Shown: piece by piece, positions 23,820 through 38,829 of the stretch
Layout of the letters: every line of letters starts with the position of its first letter
Numbering within the stretch: the first letter of the stretch is position 1
DNA from: Sclerurus mexicanus
Taxonomy: Eukaryota > Chordata > Aves > Passeriformes > Furnariidae
Assembly: GCA_013396755.1 (NCBI GenBank)
Contig: VWZF01005695.1
Location: 335,064 to 399,063, forward strand
DNA: 64,000 nt
Direction: 5' to 3'
Made by a program: the position numbers and the translations under genes
The notes under the pieces: generated by a model
Databases searched by the model: none
The model's input: only the letters and a program-made list of their open reading frames with translations
Told to the model about the DNA's origin: nothing

Positions 23820-24269
23820 GGAGATGTGAAAAGCCAGGCGGTGCCACTGCCCGGGGTCCGGGTCAGCGTCCGCAGGGGCCGGTGCAGCCCCCCCGCGTCT
23901 GTCACAGCGCCGAGCGGCGCGTTCGTGGGATGTGAGTGACACTTATTAGCTACCGGAGTTCGAATTCAGCAGAGACACGGCCCACCTTCCTGGCGCGGGT
24001 TTGTGCACCGCAGCCCCTCTTCCGGTGTCCCCGTGCAGTACCTGTCCCCGTGCATCCCCTCTCCTTGTCCCCGTCCATCCCTTCCCGGTGTCCCCGTGCA
24101 GTCCCTGTCCCCGTCCATCCCCTCTCCTTGTCCCCGTGCATCCCTTCCCGGTGTCCCGGGGTTCGGTCCCTCCTTCCCAGCGCTCCTGCCGTGCGCGCGC
24201 GCAGCCTTTTGTCCCTCTCGCGCCGCCATACCGCCCGGCGCGGGGGGCGTCCCCGTTGCCGTGGGAACC
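23820..24269 (+). promoter_or_regulatory. CpG-rich segment, probable RPS15A promoter side
   Basis: High GC with many CpGs, running into the assembly gap 600 bp before the RPS15A start codon. Ribosomal-protein genes usually have CpG-island promoters and a short non-coding or nearly non-coding first exon. A pyrimidine-rich stretch at 24205-24220 followed by GCGCCGCCAT could be the transcription start and first exon, but no terminal oligopyrimidine start can be proved. Confidence 0.45.
24022..24160. repeat. 63-bp GC-rich tandem repeat, about 2.2 copies
   Basis: CCGGTGTCCCCGTG recurs at 24022 and 24085, and CCGGTGTCCC at 24148, spaced exactly 63 bp. Each unit has three GTCCCCGT sub-repeats (17, 23 and 23 bp apart). 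Because 63 is a multiple of three, frames stay open on both strands, which explains the long overlapping spurious ORFs here. Confidence 0.85.
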
Positions 24270-24378
24270 NNNNNNNNNNNNNNNNNNNNNNNNNNNNNNN
24301 NNNNNNNNNNNNNNNNNNNNNNNNNNNNNNNNNNNNNNNNNNNNNNNNNNNNNNNNNNNNNNNNNNNNNNNNNNNNNN
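24270..24378. other. Assembly gap (109 N)
   Basis: A run of N between CpG-rich flanks. The true length is unknown. It probably hides GC-rich promoter sequence and possibly RPS15A exon 1. Confidence 0.99.
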
Positions 24379-24794
24379 GGGGTGGCCATGCCGAGTCATC
24401 CCCGCCGTGCCGTGCTCCCAGGCTCTGGTCATCCTCACCAGAGCTGATGCTGGGGTCCCTTCTCGGGGGGCTGTGCTGTGGGAGCATCCTGCAGGGTGTT
24501 TGCAGAGCAGCGACCCGAGCAGCAGCTCTTGATTCAACACCACGTAGCACACTTGGTTATTGTACGGGGCTCATACCGCATATTTGAGTTTTAAAGGCAG
24601 ACTGATGTACCTGGGGAAAGTACGAAGTTCAATGCTTTGATACAGCCACGTTTAACTCAGTGTCACATTCCCTGGCTTGTCATGGCAGTTGTGACTGTGG
24701 ATCACACCTGGGTGTGTGACTTGATTTGCTTATTTACCCTGAGAGTGCTTTTTTAAGGTTTAATGCAACTTTCTGCCAGTGTTGGATCTTTTAG

Positions 24795-28137
<3,343 letters not shown>

Positions 28138-28160
28138 AACTTGTGAAAAAAGAGGATACT

Positions 28161-28166
28161 AATAAA
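28161..28166 (+). promoter_or_regulatory. RPS15A: AATAAA poly(A) signal of RPS15A
   Basis: A canonical hexamer 24 bp after the RPS15A stop, followed by a T/G-rich stretch (TGGTGTTTACAG). Short 3' UTRs are usual for ribosomal-protein mRNAs. Confidence 0.85.
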
Positions 28167-28189
28167 TTGTTCAAATGGACTCTGGTGTT

Positions 28190-31100
28190 TACAGTCGGTA
28201 TTTTCGTGACTTCGAACACTGCCTGTGACAGTGCTTGTAACAGACAGCTCTTCCAAAGTGCTCAAGTTCCAGCTTCACTTCAAATGATGTTTAGGTTCCA
28301 CACCATTCCTGGTCACAGCTTTATTTCTGCTAGTTATATCACATACTTTAAATAGTTACCACTGGAATGACAGTTTGGCATGTCTGTACAGGAGAGCCTC
28401 AGCAGGGGGACTGTAATCCTACTGATGCTAAACCCAGCTGTCCTGCATGGGGTCACCTTGTAGGTGTTCTGTACCTGTGTCTCCACAGTTACCTGTGTGT
28501 GACTCCAGGGTTTCACCTCTTGGGTCAATAATAGAAGATGCCTTGCCAGAAAGTACTTATTGTTTATTGTTAAAAAAGTTACAATGTGTGGAATTCTGGA
28601 ATAATTAAGATGGTTGAAGTTTGGTTTCAGATCACAAACTTGTTCCACATATGGTGTAAGGAGTAACTGAGATGGGTAAATAATTTTTTTTCCTTCAAAT
28701 TTTTACTTTGAAAGTCCTTTGGAACACCAAAGGGTAGGGTCGTTGCTGTGCAGCTTCTTTGTGTGTTGCTACAATGGTGTAACTGTCTGGGATTTCTTTA
28801 GATTTTTAGAGTGAGGAAATAAGGCTGTCTGAACCTATGGATAGTGAATATTTAGTATTGGTGTTTGTTCCAGGCATCTGATGCATGACAGCACATTGAT
28901 ACAGAGAAATCAACAAATGTATTTCAAGGCAGTGCAGAGAGCAGGTGACAACTTCAGTTGATAGAGGACGGGAAGCAAACTGGGCTGATTGCATTGTCCT
29001 CCAACAGCAACTGGAAATTCTTTGCCTTATTCTTTCAAGTCTTACCAGGAAGGAGCCTACTGAAATGCAGCAAGCCTATTTCAACACACTGAAGCAGCTG
29101 TTGAGTTTGTAGTTCCCCTGATACAGACCACTAGAAAAAGTTTTTCTCCTTGGTTATACATCCTCATGCTTTGTTTGTATGGTTGCTTGAGCTGGAAATG
29201 TGCCTTGAAGGTGATACTTGGTCACAAAGCTTTTCCCAGAGGCTTGGAATGGAAGTGACTGTCTTCAGGCACAGATTCTGTACTCAATAACTAACCTGTT
29301 TCAGTTCAGTCTGTTACTTTTGGTGGAGAAAAGGAGAAGGTGATACTGCTCAGCAAAGAGGTCTTAACTGTGGACAGACAGCACAGTCTCACCTGATGGG
29401 GCTCTTCTCTGAGGAACATGAAGTACCAAAAGAGCTCTGAAAGTGCTTATGGGAAGTGTCACTGTGTGCACCAGCATCCTGACTTCAGCTTGGCTGAGAA
29501 GAGCAGGGGAATAATAAAATTAATGAAAAGTTACCTGCTTTGTTTTGGTCATGTGATGGTTAATGTCACAAAGTATAGATTGGAGGGGGCATCAGAACAT
29601 TCGAATGGGATCAGTGGGGTACACAGTTTGATTGGGAACATCTGCTTAGCTGGAGATAAACATCTGTACACTAAATTAGTGGTTACAAAGTCAAAAGAAG
29701 TATCGTCTAACCCCTTTTTGTTGTCAAGCTGTTTTCTTCCTATCCCTAATGGAGACCATTCCACAGTAGCAGGCACTGACACACCTGAAATTTTGTACTT
29801 CTTGCTCAGAGTAACTCTAAAGATTGTATCAAAATTCCACTATTCCTTTTTATAAAATCTTGATTTTAATCAAGTTTAGACTAGAACACATTTCTGATAC
29901 CTGATGGAAGGTCACTGACACTTTAAGTTTTCCTTTAGATGAATATATTATAGCAAGTTCTGTACTAGTTGGACATTTGTGTTTTAAAACAGTTTTATGC
30001 AGGATGTACACGTCAGTTTTTCTGTCCAGCTTAGCTGTGTGTATCCTTTACTGCCACAGAGCCTCCTGAGGTAACAATTTCTGATATTCTCAGTTGACAA
30101 AAGAGTCAGGAATAGACTGTACATTTATTTCACAGGCCAGCCCAACAACTTATATAGAATTACCAAATGAAAATTATTGCTCTGAGGCAAAAGCAGATGC
30201 ACCCTTTCCACCGTGTATCTCTAAATGTGACTGCACGTGGGCTCGCCACGTGGAAGCTGCTGAGGCTGATCCGAGTTCACGAGATGATCTCTGAGCTTGC
30301 ACCTCGCTGGCGAGAGCTTTGCTCCTCAGCTGCTGCCTGCGATTCAAGCACTTTGGAGGGTGGAATTATGACATGGCCTGCAACACAAGTGCTTCAAATG
30401 GGTTTGCAGAAATTCTTGCCCTCAGACATGTTAAAATCTGAAAGTGGTATTTTTTCAAGCCTCGGGGATGTTTTGTGAGCTGCGGGCATACCCATGCCTT
30501 GGGCAAGCAGTTCGTGGGTAGAAGCGCTTTGGTATGAAATGCGTGCAGGACGGGTGGTGCTGCTGCACTGCCTGCGGTCCCTTGTTGCTCAGCCGGGCAC
30601 AAGCGGCTCGAAGCATCAGTAGTCCCAGTCACCTGCCACTGGGATCAGAACTTCCTTTGAGTAAAAAAGAAGTTGGAAGTAGTTGGGAGAGGTTGGGTTG
30701 GTGACCGCCCCGCTGCGGGTGCATCCTCGTCTCACTTCTGTGATCAGATCCGTGATCAGTAACGCGGGAGGTTGGTTCCCATCGCTCCTTGTGCCATGGC
30801 TTAAGGGCAGGGTAAAGCACGTTCAAATCGCCTGCCGTGCGTCCAGAGAAGTTGCCATTCACTGCCGCAGGGGGAAGGTGTCAGCAGATGGCAGCATCCG
30901 ACCTGCAACCGCTGGAGGCTGAGCGGGATCGCTGGGAGAGAGTCCGAGAGCGCTTTGGTGTGTTTCCCTGCTCCTTCTGCAGAGTGGATATCCTGACTTC
31001 TGTGCTCCGCTCCACAAAGGGAGTTTTTTGTGTCTTTGATGCATTTGAGCCTGCTTTAAGGTAATCTGAGAGGCGAGAGTAACTATGAATCTTCAAAATA

Positions 31101-34100
31101 CAGCAACAGGGCAAGAAGCCGAGTGCATGACAGTGGCTTCACTGGAAATGCACCTTTTCTTCCTCATCCTATGCTGTTTAGCTAATCTAGATTTAAGACA
31201 AGACTATGTATTGTTCAATGTTTTACTGCCAATTATTGTAAATATCAATCAGTAAATACCTGGATGGATTTAACCACAGTTTAGTCTGAAGAAGTATCCT
31301 AGTGGAGCCCAGTGGTTTCAGAAGTTGGTGGTTTCCATTCTCGCTCATGCCTCTGATGCTTTCTCTGCTCAAGTGCTGCTATTTTATTCGTGCAGTTCTG
31401 GGCTGTAATTTTCCTGATCCAGTCTTGTGATGGAGTTGAGAGTAGCGATGCTGCTGGTTCATTTGTGCTAATGGGATGGCCAAGGGATGTTATTCTGGGA
31501 TTAAAAGGGCACAATTCAAATTCCAAGCCTAGTTCAGTTCCATTTTATTGAGGGTTTTATCTGCTGGTGCTGCACTTAATTATTGTGTATGCATTCCTGT
31601 GGCATTGTCTGGTTTTGGACAGGGTGCCTTAGCAGGGTATGTGACCCACCCCAAACTTTCTGACTGCCAAGGAGGTGCTTTTTTCATAATTGTGTTGTGT
31701 GAGGGCTATGGAAATGAAGAGTTCTTGCTACTTTATAATCCTTGGACATTTGCAATTTATAACCATAAAGTTGATTTGTTTCATGTTTCACTCATTTGAT
31801 TTATTGTTCCCACTCTGTAAACACACCATACTACCCGTTCTACAGAAACCTGTTTTTCCAGAAGCTTGCAATCCCCTGTCTGTCAGCTCTAGATGTCTCT
31901 CTTGCCCTAATGGAAGAAAATATGGAAAAGGCAGAAGTAACAAAATACTTGGTATGTGATCTTGGATAGAAACATGTACGTGCAACACTCCTCTGTCTTC
32001 ACCTCCCCAACTAGATTAGAGTGGGATTTGCCCCTTTTATTGGAGTGAAGAAACGTGGCATAACCATTCTTGTTGTCTTCTACTGATGCAAGTTAATTGT
32101 GCTTTCAGCTGGCCCAGGCTGTAAGCAGGACAGAGCAAGGATTGTCTCTGGGAGCAGGAGGAGAACAGTAGGTGATGGTGAGGTTAAGACCAAAGCTGCT
32201 GCTGAAGCCCACCTCTGCAGACTTGCCCAGTCTCATTAGCTCCATGGAAGGAGACTAATTGGTGTTTGATCCGCGGTTCTGTGCCCTTTTAAAAAGCAAA
32301 GTCCGGGAACATTGATGAAACTTTAGGTTTTCACTACCTTTACAAATCAGGCCTTTAACCTAAGAATGAAAAAAAAGGGGGAAATGAAAGGATTTCCCCC
32401 CACCCCTTTTCTCCTTACACCTCTGCAATTCACATGGTTGCTTGTCTCTTCACTTGCAATAACATGCCCAGCTGTATTCTTGCATAACAGGATCCTCGAC
32501 ACATAATCCACAAGTCTGTGTGGGCTGGTAATTAGCGCTGGCCCTCGTTCAGTCCTTGGGATTCATTCCTTAGGGCAGCAACATTAGCCCCTCTGTTAAG
32601 CATCTGCACTCCTCAAGTTTGAAACCATTTTTACCTCACTGGGGCAGGCTGTGGGTCTCAGAGCCGACTGCACACCTCGCTGTGTTTGTTCAGGGACCTG
32701 TGTTTGCTCTGTTGAGGATGGGCACGTGGATCTGCCCCTCCTGGACAGAAGTCAAAGCCTTGCTTGTTTTCCATGACTGGTAGTGGATTTCTGACTCGGT
32801 TCTATTTTCAGTTTAATGAGAAAAATACTTCTAGTTCATCCCAGGTAGCGGGAGTTTCATGTGAAGCCTTGCTTACTGTGTTTGTATTTTCTCAGGTAAA
32901 AGATGACATGTGTTGCAGGACCACTAAATTCATCTGCTACCTGCCAGGCAGGCGTTTGCTCTGGGAGGGAAGCAAAAATCAGGGGACTATTTTTAGCTCT
33001 GAAATACTTTTCTTGAACGACATTCAGTCCTTGTCAGCCTTTGATGAGCAGAGAAATAATCCCTCAAGGGAGCAACGGAAGGTGCCTGGATCTGTGCTCG
33101 GCTGCTGGCAGCTCCCGTGTGGCCGTGGGAGTGCTGGGGCAGCTCCTGGCACAGCAGCCACTGCAGACATCACCTGATGGCAGGCACTGGGTGAGAGTGA
33201 AACACCCCGGAGTACAGAAGTGTATCTGAACTTGAACAAAAAGGACTCTGAGCCTATTTCCCTGAGAGAGACCTGGTCCTACGGAGTGGGATGTGGTTCT
33301 GAGAGCCACAAACCTATTGTACATCAGGAGTCAGCCCTGTTCCTGTGCCCAGGATGGAGAATCCATCTCGCAAATCAGTGAATTACAAAATCAGTGCTGG
33401 TAGGTGGTGGCTCCAGAAATAGATACAGTCATAGCACATAACACTCCCTGATAGCTGAAATAAAAAGAATTAAACTGTACAAAAATATGCTTTAATTGCT
33501 AACTCTCTCCTGTCTGCTTAAATCACTAGAAATAAAGGTCTCCTCTTTAGTGATGAGCAGTTCCAGATAGAACAGACGTGACGGGGGAAACATGTTTGGA
33601 ATAAATACTGATGTGAATGACACTTATTAGCTACAGTGTGGCATATTTATTTCTCTGTAGTTAGCATAATAGCACAGCTTGAAATGAGAGGGGTTCTTTA
33701 CTTGTATCTGTGTGTGCGTGTGTAAAAATAACAATGGGTTGTTATGGGCAGAATGCAGATGATTCTCCTGTCCCTGCAATGAGCACCAGCGTTTGGATGG
33801 TGTCAGTGGCTGTGGCAGGCGAGCGAGTGGCCCAGGCAGGGCTGTGCTTTGAGAAAACCTCCCCTTCCTCGTATCAAACAGGAGACAAGTGAGACAGCAG
33901 CACGAGAGCCCGAATGGCTCTTCTTCCCCATCTCCATGCCTGAGAGTCGCCTGCCTGTGGTGGCTTTGCTCTCCTTTTGGGTGCTGCAGAGCTCCTGTGA
34001 GGGCAAAACACCCTCTGCCAGCCCCCTGGGACTCCTGGCGCTCTGGCCACAGCCAACAGCCTTAACTGGAGCTGAGGCTGGAGCAGGAGGAGAGTGGAAA

Positions 34101-37100
34101 CATTCTGATTATCTCACAGGAATTCAATCCCACACAGGAGGGTGGCTGGGTGAAAGCTTTATTGTCTTCTGAGGAACTGGGAGGAGATAACGTTGGCTGC
34201 TGGAATGTGCAGGTTGCCTGCCCTTCTGCTGATGGGAACCTGCTCATCTTAGTCTTGTCTTGCTTTTCTGTTCCAGGTGCTTTCAGGTGCCCGGTGCCTG
34301 CACTGGGAGCAGGGAGCTGAGCCGGGGCTCTGCAGGGAGGTGTTCGGGTCGTGCTGGCTGTGTCAGAGTCTGCTCTGCCCCTTCTCCTTCCGTGGGCTTT
34401 GGGATTTCTTACCCTTAGGGGAGCAAGGGCCTGCCATAATTTTAACAGCGTTTGCTAGTTCAGTGAGGGCTTCCTGCTGTGGTTGCTGTTTCTTCCCCAA
34501 GATCTTGGAGTAAGAAGGGAGAGAAAGCTTTGCTGAGGGTCTGTGTGTTGGGCAGACACTGGCTGTCAGCCAGTGTGGGGAGAAGGGTCCCCTTGCAACA
34601 GCTTCCAGACAAATCTCTTGGCACTTGGGTGGTTTGGCAGGCATCATCTTTGAGTTGTTGCTTTGAAACAGCGATTTCTCATCTCTTCCACATACATTTT
34701 AATGTAAGAACATGTGGAAATGGACAAACTTGGACTTTACTGTCCTGCTTAAACTTTGAGTGAAGGTGTCTGGTGGATTGCAGAGCTGCTTAGGGAAGGG
34801 AAAACAGCAGAGTGGAGAGACAAAGGGATTGTCAGAGCTCTCTTTCCTTAAGAAAAGTCATGATGCATTTCAAATGAGGAGCCAGGAAGTTCTCAGGTGG
34901 GCTGTGAATGCTGAGTACTGTCTCTGGAGCCATCTCACAAGCCTTTTTGTTGAGGGGCTTAACTGTGCTGTGGCAAAGTATTTACTTGCCATGGATTTGT
35001 ACTGTATTCTTCCATTGCTGAAATGTAAGATGAAAAACCTGGGAGTAACAAACTTTCTGTTCTAAGTCTGCTTGATTGAGTGCTTGGTTCAGAAATACCT
35101 TAAAAGTGCCAGGCCAGAGCTTGAAATATCTCATTACCAGGTGTCAGGTTGCTTATAACTTCTGCTCTGGGATTGTTGAGGTTTTTTTTTCCCCTGTTGG
35201 TCTTTTAATGAAAATGCCAAAGGGGAAAAGCTATTACAAAAAATAAAAAATGCTGCTTTGATTGAAAACAAAAACGCTGAGCCAGCAGCAGCTTTCAGCA
35301 GTGCTTGCTTGCATTGCCCTGACTATATATTATTTCACAAGCCTGTGGGATGTTGTACAGTCTGAGGGTCTGGTACGGGCATGGACCTGCTGGCTTTTGG
35401 CGTGTTGGGAGGTATTGCAGAGCTGAGAGATGAGCAGGTTTTTAATGTCAACCGAGGGATCTGACAAGTTGGCAGGGAGGCAAAAGCTCAGAAGCTGAGG
35501 TTACAGCACTGGCTTGGCTGAAGTCAGGCAAGTGTCCCCTGTAAGGCACGTCCAGCATGGCCAGCTGAAGGTTCAAAGACCTTGCTGGATCTTTTAAGGC
35601 TGTTGGTGACCCGTGACAATGTAGGGACGCTATTTTGATGCTCTTGCCTTCTCTTACACGGTCGTCTCCTCTGCTAGCTTTGGGTGCTAGGACAGTAAGT
35701 GATGTGAAGGAGCTCATGGCATTGCCAGGCTCTGTAATGTGTGTGTAGGAGCAGAGAGGCCACTGTGGAAAGGAGCAGCCAAGAACTGGTGGTCTGAAGC
35801 ATGAGTAGGCAGCGGTGGCGCTGGGAAGGAAATGTGGCTAAACTGCTGGAGTGGCTGTGATCCCTGTGTACCCCTTGCTGTCTGTCAGTGAGCTGTGCCT
35901 GGGACAGGCAGAGGTGCTCAAAGACACTGCAATACCACGGGGGGAGGTCGCAGTGCCCCAGAGCAGCCTGCATGTGTGAGGGGTTTCTGTGGTCCTCTCC
36001 AAGCTTCAGCTGATCGTTCCTTCTGGCCTGCCGGAGGCTGCAGTCCCCTCCTTGTAGGAATGCTGGCACTTTCCATAGCAGGGAAAGGGAAACTTGGAGA
36101 CGTGGCAAACAATTTGCAACACTTAAAGCTGCACGGAAAGCATCTCGCACGGAAAATCAGACAGAGCAGGAAAAGCAGCATTTACCATCAATATAATGCA
36201 GCTGAAATCTCTTTCTTAGAGATAATCATCTCTGACTCCAGCAGTAAAAATAAAGGACAAAAACTGGAAGAAGCCAGAAAACACGGTCGTGGGAGTGAAT
36301 CTTGGTGAAATGAAAATTAAAAACACAATGAAAAGCATAGAATTGCCTTAAGTAAAAACAGCCGCCTGCCTAGAACAACAACTGAGATTATAAGGGAAGC
36401 ACATGGGGGTGTGGGGAGCTGGGGCTGCAGCAGGGCTGGTGCCGTGCCAGCGCTCGGCTCTGAGGGAAGGGAGGGGGAAGAGCCCTTGCCCAGACTTGAG
36501 AAAGACCGAGATTTCAGGTTTCCCTCGCCGTCTAGAAGACATTCAGGTCCTTGCCTTTAGCACCTGTTCTGACGGATAAGGCAATTTATGGTCTGTGTGA
36601 AGGATAGCGGCTGATCCCGGCTCCTGCCTGGGGAAGATCATCCCCGGACTGCTGACCTTTAATGGACAGCATGTGCTGAACTGGCCTTCCTCAGCAAATC
36701 TCGCTGAGCCTCACGCTTAAAGGTCTGTGCAAGCCAGTCCTCATCCGGAGCTCGAACAATGGAAGGGAAGATTTCCACTGGCACGGATCCAGTGCCCACC
36801 AGGCTCCGATGGCTCAGAGAGGCAGCGCTGCCAGCTGGGCTCATTTGAGAGCAGCCCATGGAGGTCATTATTGTCCCTGCTGTGTGGGAGCATGGGACTT
36901 ATGCAAATCAGAGCCACAAAACCGGGCTCTTAACGATTTCCCACTTCATTTAAAAATAGGTATCACTTCTTAAGCGCTACAGGAGATGCACAGGCTCTTG
37001 TTAAAGGATGTCAATGTATGGTGTGAATACCTATGTCTTCTGACTATTTCAGGCTGACCTTGATGGATTTGTTACGTTAAGTGTCATAAAAATCAAACCA

Positions 37101-37900
37101 CTAAATTAACTATCTGCTATTTCCCACAACACCAAGGAAGCACCTGGGGCCCTTTTGCTCCCGGTAGACAATGGCTCACAGAGGCTTATGCAACTCCTGC
37201 TCTGCTGGTGGCTGCTCTCTTCCAGAGCTGGCACGGTATTTTTAGATGCAAAGGAGAAGTGTCTCCTAACTATATGCTAATCACATTTTCAAAGCTTCAG
37301 CTGATATTAAAATGATTCAGCCGTGTCCTGAATTCACATACTTTTGTTTGTTGCCTTTTGTATGCTCTGTGTAGCTTTTCATATGACTGTGCCTATTTTC
37401 AACCAAAATCATGGTTTGTGAACTGCTGTATGACAAAGGATGTTTTTATCCTTTTTTGAAGATCTTTTGAGTTATCCTTAGCCCCAGCTATCTGAAATAC
37501 AGACTCATGCATATATATTCTCTCTGCAGGCAAAGAACAGAGGCAGGAATAGGCTTTACAGCTGTGATTCTCAAATTTTATTAAAGAGCTGCCTGACCTT
37601 CAAGAGGAGAAGAAAGTATTTGGGAACCATCATATCTGATGCTGTCACCTTGATGTTCATTTACGGCCAAATAACTTCTTGATAGGATTTTTTTTTATTA
37701 GTTTTGCTTGCCCTTTTGGTTATTCTCTTGCCTGATGTGAATGTGCTCAATAAATGTCTGTCTCTGTCTGGTGTCTCCTACAGTGTCCTCGGGCCCACAC
37801 TAAACACAAGTCTGCAGCCCTTGTGCCCTCTGCCCCATTGATCTGATGTGATGTCTGCCAAGCTGAGCAAAACAGTCACTTCTCTTCACATGCTCTGGTG
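28190..37900. other. Intergenic, gene-free
   Basis: No exon, RNA gene or large repeat is recognised. Open frames are under 160 codons, overlap on both strands and match no family I know. It holds a small perfect hairpin (32377-32400), a 25-base motif shared with the RPS15A promoter side (33610-33634), and AT-rich stretches with POU-type octamers near 36.9 and 37.3 kb. Confidence 0.65.
32377..32400. repeat. 9-bp perfect inverted repeat (hairpin)
   Basis: GGGGGAAAT and ATTTCCCCC flank a six-base loop GAAAGG, with A-rich and pyrimidine-rich sequence outside. Confidence 0.7.
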
Positions 37901-37937
37901 AAACTAGTCCTTTTCTTAGCAAAAAGGTGCTGCATGC

Positions 37938-38823
37938 TCAGCCCAGCTCATTGTCTGGTTCTGAAGATGTATTCTCAAATTCCATCCAGTGCAGAATAAA
38001 TTCACCATGTACTGATACAACCAGAGATTGCCACAGCTTTTCCTGGTGAGGACCCCAGCTCAGAGCAGGGTCCTGGCTGATAGGGCCATTGGGAATGAAG
38101 GAGGGGAGGTGGGGAGACCCAGCTGGGCTTCTCTGGTGCTTCCAGACCCAGCTGAAGGAGCAGAGGAGGGCTGTCGGTTGGGCCAAGGGAGCAGCTCTCT
38201 GCAGAGGGAGCTGGTGTTTTGGGGTTCCAAAGCCAGGTCTTTTTGTGGCCAGGCAGTGCCTAGGTTTGCTGTTCCCCAAGGTCACAAGGGCTGCTGCCCT
38301 CCTGGGCCACCTGTGCCCGTGGCAGGAGAACCACAGCTGGAGGGCATTGGGCCCCTCTCTCAGGGATTTTGGGATCTTTGCCCTTGCCTGTGGGCTCAGA
38401 CGGGCCGGCCATGGCTGTAGCACTGACCCCTTTAAGGGGCTGAAGCAGGGGCTGCCCCGTGGCTGCCCAGACCTCAGTCCTGTCCTGCTGGCTCCGTCCC
38501 ATCCCGGGGCAAGGGGAGCTGGAGCCCGGCTCCCGCATTCCCACTGTCCCAGCTCCTGCTCTTCAGCCACCGAGCCCCTCTGGTTTTCAGCCGCCCTCTC
38601 CTGCCCAGCCATGTGGGCTGGCCCATGTCCCTGGAGGGAGAGAAGTGCCTGCGACTGCATCAAGGTGAGGCACAGGTGTCATTCTGAGAGAAACTCATCC
38701 CGTGTAATTGAAGCCCCCGGGGGAGCGGCTGGTGCTGGTGGAGGGCTTGTGCTGTGCCCCCTTCTCTTCTTCCACTCCCCCTCTTTAATCCCCATCTCGC
38801 CTGGATTCAACTTTTTATCCTGA
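37938..38823. other. GC-rich patch with long overlapping ORFs on both strands
   Basis: This ~0.9-kb patch is clearly more GC-rich than its surroundings. It has a 244-codon frame on + (38089-38823) and a 241-codon frame on - (37938-38663). Both translations are rich in Pro, Gly, Ser and Trp and show no domain, which is typical of GC-rich non-coding DNA where stops are rare. I do not call a gene. Confidence 0.4.
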
Positions 38824-38829
38824 ATCTTC

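Noticed and set aside
23936..24587. Several ~195-200-codon ORFs on both strands across the gap
   Set aside because: They run through N positions and a 63-bp repeat whose length is a multiple of three. The translations are repetitive Pro/Ser/Arg sequence, so they are not genes.
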